A stretch of 64,000 bases of DNA, from contig NZ_BONY01000045.1 in the NCBI RefSeq assembly GCF_016862955.1, forward strand, positions 1 to 64,000. Direction: 5' to 3'. Source of the stretch: Rhizocola hellebori (lineage in GTDB: Bacteria > Actinomycetota > Actinomycetes > Mycobacteriales > Micromonosporaceae). This document shows positions 43,754 to 51,833 of this stretch, in pieces. The number at the start of each line of letters is the position of its first letter. Within the stretch, counting starts at the first letter, position 1. Both the position numbers and the translations under genes were made by a program. The notes under the pieces are model-generated. The model saw only the letters and a program-made list of their open reading frames with translations. It was not told where the DNA came from and made no database searches.

Positions 43754-44641
43754 TCAACCGGCGCGGGAGGCCTGCATGAACAAGATGAGCTGCGTGGCGA
43801 TCTGGGCGCAGTTACGCGCGCCGTGCTCGAGGTTCAGCTCCTTGGGATAGCGCTGCATAATCGCCAGCGACCACGTATCAGCCACAGCCATGCAATTAAC
43901 CGCCCATTCTCGCTCGTAGAGCGTCCAGCCGTTCTTGTAGCCAACCTGCGGTGCGGCCGAAACGGTGAGGCCCTGGGTGATACCGAACGCACCCTGCCCG
44001 CGAATCTGCCGCAGCTCGGTCAGCAGCCAGGGCGTCCATTTCGGACCCGCTGCCTTACCCGAACCAATACATCGACTCAGTCTTGCCGTATCCGCCGCCG
44101 TGGTGGTGGTTTTAGCCCACCAACCCGGCGCCACCTTGGTGTGCGCAAGGCTACAAACCGCAATCATACGTTCGATCGATTCGTCTGCGCCCAGACTGAC
44201 GTACAGCGATTGCGCGTCTTTATCGTTGTTGTCGCGCACCATCCGGCGGATCTGTTCCAGACGGCTCTGACTGGGAGTGGGATCGCGCATCAGGAAATCG
44301 GCGGCGATCCACGCCTTCACCACCGATTCCATCGCGCTGGAGTCCCGTTCTGCCGCAGGCGAGCCGGAAACCTCACCTTTGCTGTCTATGTAGGCCCACT
44401 GCAGCCAGCTACCGGACGGTACGGCGACCACCATTCCCAGCGGGCCGATCGCCCGGCCGTTGGCGAGCTCTAGAAGATCTACTGGTCCCGGCAGTGTCTG
44501 CACATCCACCGTGGGCCGGGTCTGGACGCTGTTGCGCTTGAGCGCCGCCATCGCGACCAGCATGACCAAAACAATCATTGCCGACATGATCGCAGTGAAG
44601 AAGCGAAGTCCCCTCGCTGTGGTTGGAGTAAACGTATGCAT
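43754..44641 (-). CDS. Membrane-anchored beta-lactamase/PBP-fold serine hydrolase-like protein
   Basis: 295 aa from ATG 44641; ATG 44656 and an in-frame start at 44746 are alternatives, none with a clear ribosome-binding site. One N-terminal membrane helix (about 14-34), then an outward-facing domain. The class A order of motifs is visible: SVVK at 106-109 (SxxK), DNN at 137-139 (SDN-equivalent) and KNG at 236-238 (KTG-equivalent), with a conserved-looking Trp/Gly core. The family is inferred from motif order. It could be a peptidoglycan enzyme or a non-catalytic receptor for cell-wall fragments. It lies upstream of the XRE gene on the same strand. Confidence 0.6.
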   Translation of the reverse strand: MHTFTPTTARGLRFFTAIMSAMIVLVMLVAMAALKRNSVQTRPTVDVQTLPGPVDLLELANGRAIGPLGMVVAVPSGSWLQWAYIDSKGEVSGSPAAERDSSAMESVVKAWIAADFLMRDPTPSQSRLEQIRRMVRDNNDKDAQSLYVSLGADESIERMIAVCSLAHTKVAPGWWAKTTTTAADTARLSRCIGSGKAAGPKWTPWLLTELRQIRGQGAFGITQGLTVSAAPQVGYKNGWTLYEREWAVNCMAVADTWSLAIMQRYPKELNLEHGARNCAQIATQLILFMQASRAG

Positions 44642-44808
44642 GGCTGACTGTGGCATCCAATCCGGATTAAGAGTGTCCCGAAGTATTTGGAACCAATAAA
44701 GACTGAGGCCGCTTGCAGGGGCCGTATGTGTGCGACAGCGCTGCATGAAGCCGATACCAGTCTGTCCCTATGACAACCACCAGAGACGACTCAACTGGCA
44801 AGCAAGCA

Positions 44809-45120
44809 TTAGCACAAGCCGAGAACCCGGTCCGCACCAGTGATATTGAGCGCACGCGCAACGATCAGCCGTGGCTGCTTGACTTTGAAGTTCACGCCAC
44901 GCGCTTCGGCGTAACGGTGGCCACGCAGCAGACTAGATATACCTTGCCCATCAAGGAAATCTAACGATGAGAGATCGACCTCCACGCTGGAGCAGCCCGG
45001 TACATCGACCGCGAGCTGCAGCCACTCCACAATCACCTCAGCATTGTGGAGATCGACCTCTCCCGTTAGCGATACATAACATTCACCGTTCGATACTTCC
45101 ACCGCACATGACGCTGTCAT
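44809..45120 (-). CDS. STAS-domain (anti-sigma antagonist-like) protein lacking the phosphoserine
   Basis: 103 aa, a single STAS domain with the family pattern: GEVDLHNAEVIVEWL near 20-34, VEVDLSSLDFLDGQGISSLL near 46-65 and a C-terminal helix. SpoIIAA-type antagonists carry Ser-Ser before Gly in the DSSG motif, phosphorylated by an anti-sigma kinase. Here the motif is DGQG (57-60), so the phosphorylatable serine is absent. No anti-sigma kinase or sigma factor gene is next to it. It is encoded between the recombinase-like gene (upstream side at 45205) and the hydrolase-like gene, all on the minus strand. Confidence 0.8.
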   Translation of the reverse strand: MTASCAVEVSNGECYVSLTGEVDLHNAEVIVEWLQLAVDVPGCSSVEVDLSSLDFLDGQGISSLLRGHRYAEARGVNFKVKQPRLIVARALNITGADRVLGLC

Positions 45121-45204
45121 CTGTGCTCCTTTCGGCAGAACACAGATATCACGATGCGACTACGCCGATTGGCGTTGCGGCACCTCGACAACGACCCGTC
45201 ATGT

Positions 45205-47061
45205 CTAGCGTTCAGTAAGTCTTAAGGCGCGATACAGCGTGGACCGCCCCACCCCAAGCTGACGAGCGATGTCGGTGACCGACTCCCCTCGCACATGTCG
45301 AACCCGCGCTGCGGCGATCAGTTCCTCGTTCATCACCGCGGGCCGACCCCCCGGCCGCGGTGAGGACCTTGTCTGCGCACCGCCGGCCATCGCGCCCTCG
45401 GTGACACCTCCTCCTTTGTCCATCTCGGCCGCCATGGCGGCCACCTGGAACAGCAGTTTGTCGCCGATGGTCGGACCGTCGGGACGGTGCAGACCGGCGA
45501 AGTCTCCGGCCAGGATCATCATGTTGACTTCACGCTGGTACAGGTGATTGTTAAGCAGGCTAAGTAATTCCCTCATGGATCCAGCGACCCGGTCGGGCGT
45601 ATAGATCACGAGGGTGTCGCCGCGGCCCAGGTGGCGCAATGCGGCACGAAGTTTCGGGCGGTCGAACTGCTCGCTCGGACCCTCGACAATGATTTGCTCG
45701 CAACGGGCTTGACCGAGCGCCTCCATCTGGAGCTGATCTTCGGCCGCTCGGCCAGTCATGAACGCGTAGCCCAGGCGCATGAGGCCCACCCTGGCCTTGT
45801 TATCACTGTTCCGATTAACACTCGGTAACGAAGGGAAGGCCATCTGATTAAGATCGCTCTGTCGCCCGATCTGGTGGCTCGTCCTGAACCGGGCTACTGC
45901 GGCCTGACCGCGTTCCTCATCGGACGACCAGCGCAACAATGAGCTGATTCGTTGATCCGATACACCACGCTTGTGAAGCTGGTTGACCACATAGATTCGT
46001 TCGGCTCGGGTGAGATCGGTTTTGGGTACATCGCCGGCCAGCGCCCCGAGCACGTTGGCCATTTCGACCTCTCCGGGATCGGGAGGCTTCGCGCTGCGTT
46101 GTGGTCTGGCATCCACGGCATCGATGTCGCGGCCGTCCCACGCCAGCGCGGACGCCCAATGCCGCTCAGCCGCAAGCTCGCGGGCCTGGGTGTCCGGGCC
46201 CGGGGTAGCCTGCCAACGCCTATATACAGAGTCCACGAGATGCGCCGCGTAGCTCGGGATAGGACCGCCCAATGTCCACTCCTGCACCACGGCAGCGCTT
46301 TCGTTGATCCAGGCGCCGATCTGAACCGGTCCTTGGCCGATGTAGGCCAGCGCCTGCAGCCTGCGCCGCACACCGATCGGCTGGGCCAGCGGGGCCAGCG
46401 GCTCGGCGTGTGGATCGTCGATGGTCTGCGCTGTCCACATCCTCGCCGGCAACCAGGCTTTGCCCGACGGCATCTCACGATCCGATCGCGAGATGAGATC
46501 GGCTCGGCCGGCTTCCGCATCGTAGAGCTGGGCGACTGAGGCGGCAAAGGTCGCCCGCACGCGACGGATGTCACCATGTCGTACCCGGGAAATATTGCGC
46601 TGGATCACCCCTAGCCGCTGCCCGACCCGGGCCGCTGTCCACCCAGCCAGCGCCAGTGCCTGCAGCCTGCGCCGGGTGCCTGTCGCCTCGATGAACCCAC
46701 GCCTGGCTCGCATCGCCGGCAGATTTACGCCGAGGATTGCTTGCCCGGTCACGGCGAGTGTGGTGTGGGTCCGTCCCTTGACTATGGCGTCCAGGCTTGC
46801 CCGATCAATCCCAGCTCTGTCGGCGATCTGCTTATAGTCAAGACCGTTGGTAGTCAGATAACGGATGTGTGCAAGAACCGCTGCCGTGCTGACTGCTGAC
46901 TCCCATTTCCCTTGCTGCAAAAGCCTTTGGCGGGTGCTCGTATACCAGCGGCCGTAAGCCCGGCAGGCTTCGCATCCGGCACGGTAACCGCTGGTGTGCT
47001 CTTTACATCGCGGTTGACGCATCATTTCCGCTACCCGACTCCGACGTATCATTTGGATCAT
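45205..47061 (-). CDS. HTH-rich protein fused to a degenerate serine-recombinase (resolvase) domain
   Basis: 618 aa. The N-terminal ~30 residues hold a C19-x2-H22-x7-C30-x2-C33 zinc-finger-like cluster. Residues ~35-420 contain several HTH-like repeats (DYKQIADRAGIDRASLDAIV, RVGQRLGVIQRNISRVRHGD, ERIYVVNQLHKRGVSDQRI), of the sort found in actinophage and actinomycete proteins. Residues ~428-550 are a resolvase fold (MRLGYA..., DRPKLRAALRHL, GDTLVIYTPDR). Residues ~575-615 form a Hin-type HTH (GESVTDIARQLGVGRSTLYR). The catalytic RVST is replaced by FMTG, so both Arg and the nucleophile Ser are missing (Thr 436 in its place). Recombination is unlikely. The start (ATG 47061) has no clear ribosome-binding site. 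Confidence 0.72.
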   Translation of the reverse strand: MIQMIRRSRVAEMMRQPRCKEHTSGYRAGCEACRAYGRWYTSTRQRLLQQGKWESAVSTAAVLAHIRYLTTNGLDYKQIADRAGIDRASLDAIVKGRTHTTLAVTGQAILGVNLPAMRARRGFIEATGTRRRLQALALAGWTAARVGQRLGVIQRNISRVRHGDIRRVRATFAASVAQLYDAEAGRADLISRSDREMPSGKAWLPARMWTAQTIDDPHAEPLAPLAQPIGVRRRLQALAYIGQGPVQIGAWINESAAVVQEWTLGGPIPSYAAHLVDSVYRRWQATPGPDTQARELAAERHWASALAWDGRDIDAVDARPQRSAKPPDPGEVEMANVLGALAGDVPKTDLTRAERIYVVNQLHKRGVSDQRISSLLRWSSDEERGQAAVARFRTSHQIGRQSDLNQMAFPSLPSVNRNSDNKARVGLMRLGYAFMTGRAAEDQLQMEALGQARCEQIIVEGPSEQFDRPKLRAALRHLGRGDTLVIYTPDRVAGSMRELLSLLNNHLYQREVNMMILAGDFAGLHRPDGPTIGDKLLFQVAAMAAEMDKGGGVTEGAMAGGAQTRSSPRPGGRPAVMNEELIAAARVRHVRGESVTDIARQLGVGRSTLYRALRLTER

Positions 47062-47543
47062 CGGTTAAGACGTAGCTTTTTGCCCAGTCATTCAAGTCAC
47101 TCATGTTTTGTTTCCCCCTTCGTTGTGCGATTTAGCCTTGCAGTTTGCCTCCGCACCACGGTTCCGCATGAAGTGAGCAACGCATATCAGGGCTTATTCT
47201 TAGGGGAACAAGCCCTTGATTACCCACAGCACCAGGAAGGATACTAATTGGACAGGAAGATAAGCGTCAACGCTTTCCGCTGCCATTATTTTTATTTGGG
47301 AATTAGAGTATGTGTTCGGAAATACGGAGCGTAATAACGACCGATTGCCTACTTGGTGACGGGACCAAACACGAATAGACGCAGTAAATCAAGAACACTG
47401 CCCGGCCGCCACCGAACGGCAAATGCACCAACGAGCGAGTCCAACCGTTGCGGTGTTGAACTTTGGCGGCCCTGGCCATAGCGTCGAAACTATGAGTACC
47501 CCAGCTACTTCGATCTGGGTGCACTTCATTGGAGGACGACAAC
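47062..47543. other. AT-richer divergent intergenic region
   Basis: About 480 bp between the divergent recombinase-like and excisionase-like genes, clearly less GC-rich than the surroundings. It should contain both promoters. A weak inverted repeat AGGGCTT/AAGCCCT lies at 47189-47216. No convincing gene and no tRNA was found. Confidence 0.45.
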
Positions 47544-48020
47544 GTGTTGGTGACAACACCACCCCTGGAAAGGGCGGTCAAGCACGGCAAACGGGAGCTG
47601 ACAGTCGCCGAGCAGGCACGTCTCGACGAGTTGCAGCAAGCACGGGAGCTCCTGTCAGCGCAGCGTGCCGATATGCGGGCAAGCGATCATCGCACTCGAG
47701 CCCAACGCCTGGCGTCGGAAACATTGCTGGATTATTACGACGCTGCCGAGATTCTGGACCTAAAGCCGCAAACCATGCGGGATCTGATGAAAGAGCGACG
47801 CAAGCACATTCGCGAGGAGGGCGAAGCCCGGCCGACCGATCTCCCAGAGCCGGACGCCTGGCGCCATCGACCGCCTCGGCGAGAACCCCGCTGGCGCGAG
47901 GGTAACTTCAGAGCCTGGGCGGTCCTCACCGGCCGCCTGCTCGAAGAAGACGCCCTGACCCCGCAACACTCCAAGCCCTCCGGGCGGCCGAAGGGCAGTA
48001 AGAACAAAGTCAGATTCTGA
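47544..48020 (+). CDS. Small excisionase/AlpA-like DNA-binding protein
   Basis: 158 aa from GTG 47544, with GGAGG at 47531-47535. An N-terminal coiled-coil (about 18-55) is followed by a winged-HTH of the MerR/excisionase type (YYDAAEILDLKPQTMRDLM near 70-88). The Arg-rich remainder ends in a basic patch GRPKGSKNKVRF. It is divergent from the recombinase-like gene, an arrangement seen in integrative elements, although no intact integrase is present. A strong terminator follows. Confidence 0.6.
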   Translation: MLVTTPPLERAVKHGKRELTVAEQARLDELQQARELLSAQRADMRASDHRTRAQRLASETLLDYYDAAEILDLKPQTMRDLMKERRKHIREEGEARPTDLPEPDAWRHRPPRREPRWREGNFRAWAVLTGRLLEEDALTPQHSKPSGRPKGSKNKVRF

Positions 48021-48030
48021 TCACGCTAAA

Positions 48031-48060
48031 AATGGGTCTTCGCCGAAGCGAAGACCCATT
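48031..48060. terminator. Bidirectional terminator at the end of the glycan operon
   Basis: Perfect 13-bp arms AATGGGTCTTCGC/GCGAAGACCCATT with loop CGAA, located between the convergent gene ending at 48020 and the PhyH gene ending at 48079. An A-rich stretch precedes it. It closes the long minus-strand operon. Confidence 0.88.
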
Positions 48061-48078
48061 GCGTTGTGTGACGGCCGA

Positions 48079-48936
48079 TCAGTTGCCGTCGTCGCCGGAC
48101 CACTTGGTGAGCCAGCGCGGATCCGGCTCGACACTGCGCGGAAGGAAACGGACGTCGACTGACATACGCATCATGTCGGTCTGGGTGTCCAAAGAGGCGT
48201 GCACAAGGTGCGGCGAGTGGATGGCGACATCGCCGGCCTGATAGTCGGCGTAGAGCCAGCGGCCGCCCAGCTGCTGGGCCGTCCAATCCAAATCGTGACT
48301 GATCGGCCGAGTGTCATTCGGCCGATCGGTTCGTTTTGTCTTCAGAACGTCCAGCTTGTCCTTGGCGATGGTGTGCGAGCCCTCGAGATAGGTCAAGCCG
48401 CCCGACTGAACCGGGCAGTCCCCTATCGGCAACCACATCGTGATGATGCTCGCCGAGCCCCGATCCATGTAGTCGAAATCGGTGTGGGCACGCGAGGAGA
48501 GCGGGCCCTTGTTGAAGTGACGTACGATCTGCCGGGGCAGCTGGAAGACCTGGTCGTCGTCGAGAAGGATCCGGGCCACCTGCTCAAGCTCCGGGCTCGC
48601 GGCGAACTGCTCGAACTCGGGCGAGCGCACCAGGGTGTGCGCCGGGTGGCCGGCTACGCCGTGGGAGAGCTGGCCCGCCGGGATGGTGCCCGACCAGATG
48701 CCCGCCTCGGGCGAGGTGTCCTCGGCGAAATAGGCCGGGTCGAACATTCCGAAGTAAAAGCCACGCAGCTGCATGACCTTCTCCCGGTCGAGAATCCCGC
48801 GCAGGTAGACATAGCCGTCCTGCTCGAACTGGGCGCGCAGCTTGTCTGGATCGCCCAGCAGCGCGGAGCTGTCCCGCATCGGCGCAAAGTTCTCAGAATC
48901 GGTGGTCACGGGAACGCCGTTGGACAGAACCTGCAT
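48079..48936 (-). CDS. Phytanoyl-CoA dioxygenase-family Fe(II)/2-oxoglutarate oxygenase
   Basis: 285 aa, GAGG upstream of ATG 48936. The iron site is visible: His and Asp in RAHTDFDYMD (near residues 145-154) and the distal His in SPHLVHASLD (near 250-259). It hydroxylates an organic substrate with O2 and 2-oxoglutarate; PhyH enzymes in glycan and antibiotic clusters modify small molecules or sugar nucleotides. It is the last gene of the minus-strand operon, 12 bp after the DegT fusion gene, and just before the terminator. Confidence 0.87.
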   Translation of the reverse strand: MQVLSNGVPVTTDSENFAPMRDSSALLGDPDKLRAQFEQDGYVYLRGILDREKVMQLRGFYFGMFDPAYFAEDTSPEAGIWSGTIPAGQLSHGVAGHPAHTLVRSPEFEQFAASPELEQVARILLDDDQVFQLPRQIVRHFNKGPLSSRAHTDFDYMDRGSASIITMWLPIGDCPVQSGGLTYLEGSHTIAKDKLDVLKTKRTDRPNDTRPISHDLDWTAQQLGGRWLYADYQAGDVAIHSPHLVHASLDTQTDMMRMSVDVRFLPRSVEPDPRWLTKWSGDDGN

Positions 48937-48948
48937 TGCGTTTTCCTC

Positions 48949-50832
48949 TCAGGACAGTTCGGTGCGAAGCGCGTGGAGAACGTGGCGTTGCTCTGCCGTC
49001 GTCATCGACGGGAAGGCCGGAAGACAGATGTGGTGGCGGGTGAACCACTCGGCTCGCTCGAAGGTGCGCCCCGCGAAGCGCTCGGCGAAGTAGGGCTGGT
49101 CGCTGAGCAGGACGTCGTAAACCTCGCCTGCGAGCGAGACCCCGTGGCGCTGACGCAGGCGTGCCTTGAGCTCGGCCCGATCGATCGAGGGATCGAGGAT
49201 GGCCATGTACTTGTAGTAGTTGCTCACCGAACCGGTGGGGATCGCATATCGCTTCACCCGTGGCACGCTGTCGATGTTCTCGTCGTACCAGGCGGCAAGA
49301 GCGCGGCGCATGGCGAGCATGTCGTCGAGCTGAGCGAAATGGGCCAGACCCACCGCGGCATGCACCTCGGAGAGCCGCCAGTTGTTGCCCAGCCGGTCGT
49401 GCACGTTCTTGTCGATGGAGATCTTGCCGTGGTCCCGGAGCTTGCGGGCCGCGTCGAGGTGGGCCTGGTCCTTGGCGACGAAGAAACCACCCTCACCGCT
49501 GGTGGCCACCTTGGCCGGGTGCAGCGAGTAGGTGCCCATCGCGCCCAGCGTGCCGGCCAGCTGACCATCGAGGGTGGCGCCCAGCGCGTGGGCGGTGTCC
49601 TCGACCACCGGGATGCCCCGGGCCGCGCATTCCGCCAGCACCTCCTTGAACGAGGGGGCGACGATTCCTCCAATGTGGACAACCACCACCGCGGCCACGT
49701 CATCGTGGCGGGCGAGCGCCTCGCGCAGCGACTGAGGATCCATGCCGAAGCCGTCCAGCTCGACATCGACGAAGTCGACTTTGCCTCCCATCCGCTCGAT
49801 GGAAGCGGCTGTGGCGAAGAAGGTATTGACCGGCGCGAGCACGGTCTTGCCCGCCACGTTGAGCAGTTGGTAGGCGATGTCGAGGGCGGCCGTGCCGGTG
49901 GACACCGCGATGGACTCGGCGCCGGTGAAGCGCTGCGCCAGCTTCTCGAACTCCACCACCAGCTTGCCCTGGGTGAGCATGCCCGAGGCGAGCACCTGGT
50001 CGAGCCGGTCGGCTATCTCGAGCCGGGCCGGGATGCCGAAGTGCACCTTCAGCGGTGGGATGCCGGGGGTGGCGACGCGCGCGTTGCCGAAGAACGAGGC
50101 GAGCGGCTTGCCGATCTGCAGCTGCTCCTCGGCGCCGAAGGCCTTATATGCCCCGCTCACGGTGGCGTTCTCGCCGGCCAGCCAGAGCGGGCGCGGCGCG
50201 AGCGCGGCATAGAGGTCGGGCAGGTCGGCATAGCGCAGGATGCCGGGCAGGGCCAGCTCGCGGTTGCCTGCATCGGTGTAGGACCCGATCGCCGCATCCA
50301 CGGCCACCGGCGCGCCACCACCGGCGATCAGCGCGGCGTGCAGGACGACGGCGTCTGTTCCGTACAACCCAATGGTTTCGATCTGTTGGTGATCGCGCAG
50401 CCAAGCCAGTGCCGAGAGCACGTCGTCGACCCCCGCCGCCAGGCGGGAGCGCCCCACCAGAAGCAGCGCCTCGTCGTCGGCTTCGTCCACAGTGGACAGC
50501 GCGAGCACGGTGAGCCCGTCGAGAGCGAGCGCGTCAGGGTCAGCGCCATAGGCGACGACGGCGCCCTGCTGGGTCTGCTCGTCGGGACGGACCAGCATCG
50601 CGGTGAAGGTAGAGCCGTCGTCGCGCCGGAACACCAGCTCCTCACGGCTGAGGCCGTCGCTGTCCAAACGGCGGGACTCCTGCACGGCAAGCACGCACTG
50701 CTCGGGCAGGGCGAGCCGCTGCACCACCGCCCGCACCTCGCCGGACCACCGGCGCAGCTCGGCCACCTCGCCCTGGCTGAACCTGTGCGATGGCGTGCGA
50801 TCGAGCAATCGCGCCACCCGGCTGTCCCACAT
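48949..50832 (-). CDS. Fusion: degenerate alpha/beta-hydrolase domain + DegT/DnrJ/EryC1/StrS aminotransferase
   Basis: 627 aa from ATG 50832 (AGGGAGA upstream); ATG 50853, overlapping galE by four bases, is also plausible. Residues ~1-240 resemble an acetyl-xylan-esterase-type hydrolase (DDVLSALAWLRD, LPGILRYADLPDLYAALAPRPL). The nucleophile elbow GxSxG reads GLYGTDA, so no serine is present. From about residue 255 a full sugar aminotransferase follows, with STGTAALDIAYQ and the PLP lysine in SLHPAKVATSGEGG. It would aminate a keto-sugar nucleotide using glutamate. It lies between galE and the PhyH gene, in one operon. Confidence 0.85.
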   Translation of the reverse strand: MWDSRVARLLDRTPSHRFSQGEVAELRRWSGEVRAVVQRLALPEQCVLAVQESRRLDSDGLSREELVFRRDDGSTFTAMLVRPDEQTQQGAVVAYGADPDALALDGLTVLALSTVDEADDEALLLVGRSRLAAGVDDVLSALAWLRDHQQIETIGLYGTDAVVLHAALIAGGGAPVAVDAAIGSYTDAGNRELALPGILRYADLPDLYAALAPRPLWLAGENATVSGAYKAFGAEEQLQIGKPLASFFGNARVATPGIPPLKVHFGIPARLEIADRLDQVLASGMLTQGKLVVEFEKLAQRFTGAESIAVSTGTAALDIAYQLLNVAGKTVLAPVNTFFATAASIERMGGKVDFVDVELDGFGMDPQSLREALARHDDVAAVVVVHIGGIVAPSFKEVLAECAARGIPVVEDTAHALGATLDGQLAGTLGAMGTYSLHPAKVATSGEGGFFVAKDQAHLDAARKLRDHGKISIDKNVHDRLGNNWRLSEVHAAVGLAHFAQLDDMLAMRRALAAWYDENIDSVPRVKRYAIPTGSVSNYYKYMAILDPSIDRAELKARLRQRHGVSLAGEVYDVLLSDQPYFAERFAGRTFERAEWFTRHHICLPAFPSMTTAEQRHVLHALRTELS

Positions 50833-50849
50833 ACTGTCTCCCTGCGCTG

Positions 50850-51833
50850 TCATCGCATACCTTCGTCCGTCGCCTGCCGGGCCGACCATGCCGACGCCAC
50901 CATCTGATCAAGATCACGCTGAGCGGACCAGCCAAGCTCTTCGCGCACCCTATCGACTGCAGCGATAACTGTCGCGGGGTCACCATCCCGGCGGGGCCCG
51001 ATCGCATAAGGCACTTCGACGCCGGTCACTTTGCGTAGGGCCGCGAGGACGTCGAGGACCGAGTAACCCTTGCCCGTGCCGACGTTGAGCACCTGCGCCG
51101 CCGGGCCGCGGGTCAGCCGATCGGCCGCGGCCACATGCGCGTCGGCCAAGTCTGCGACGTGGATGTAGTCGCGTACGCCCGTTCCGTCGTGGGTGGCGAA
51201 GTCGCCGCCGGTCACAGCCACCGGCTTGCCCGCGGCGAAAGCGCGGAAGATGACCGGGAAGAGGTTTGTCCCCCCGCGGTCGGCCAGCTGGTCGCCCTCT
51301 GCTCCGACCGCGTTGAAGTAGCGCAACGCGAGCCACGAGATATCGTGGGCGCGGCCGGCGTCGGCGATCATCCGCTCGCCGGCCAGCTTGCTGTAGCCGT
51401 AGGGACTGATGGGCTCGGCCGGGGTCTGCTCGGTGATGATCGAAGCCGATGGCATCCCGTAGACCGCGGCGGAGCTGGTGAACACGAGCTTCTTCACCCC
51501 GGTGTGCACCATCGCGGCGAGCAGCGTGACGACTCCGCCGATGTTCTCGCGGTAGTACAGCACGGGGTCGCGCATGGAATCGGGCACCGATTTCTTCGCG
51601 GCCACATGCATCACACCGGTCACCTCGTGCTGGACGAGCGCCTTCGCCAGGGCCTCCTCATCAAGCACCGAAGCGCAGATCAGCGGGACGCCGTCGGGCA
51701 CGCGATGCGCGCTTCCGGTGGAAAGGTCGTCGTAGACGACCACCGGCCGGCCGGCCGCGTGCAGGCGCGCGACGATATGCCCGCCGATGTAACCCGCCCC
51801 ACCGGTGACGAGCCAGACGTCGCGTCTAACCAT
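50850..51833 (-). CDS. galE: UDP-glucose 4-epimerase
   Basis: 327 aa extended short-chain dehydrogenase. NAD-binding GGAGYIGG near residues 11-18, catalytic Ser in TSSAAVYG, and Tyr/Lys in YGYSKLAGE. The C-terminal part has GTGVRDYIHVADLA, characteristic of GalE. It interconverts UDP-glucose and UDP-galactose (or the N-acetyl forms), supplying a sugar donor for the glycosyltransferases. Its start overlaps the upstream GT4 stop by eight bases. GalE versus another NDP-sugar epimerase is not certain from sequence alone. Confidence 0.88.
   Translation of the reverse strand: MVRRDVWLVTGGAGYIGGHIVARLHAAGRPVVVYDDLSTGSAHRVPDGVPLICASVLDEEALAKALVQHEVTGVMHVAAKKSVPDSMRDPVLYYRENIGGVVTLLAAMVHTGVKKLVFTSSAAVYGMPSASIITEQTPAEPISPYGYSKLAGERMIADAGRAHDISWLALRYFNAVGAEGDQLADRGGTNLFPVIFRAFAAGKPVAVTGGDFATHDGTGVRDYIHVADLADAHVAAADRLTRGPAAQVLNVGTGKGYSVLDVLAALRKVTGVEVPYAIGPRRDGDPATVIAAVDRVREELGWSAQRDLDQMVASAWSARQATDEGMR

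Noticed and set aside
45205-47061. Active serine recombinase marking a mobile element
   Set aside because: The RVST catalytic motif is replaced by FMTG, with loss of the Arg and Ser; no flanking att-like repeats were found.
48199-50907. Plus-strand open frame of 902 codons
   Set aside because: Antisense to the PhyH and DegT fusion genes, which show clear motifs; the antisense product has no recognisable domain.
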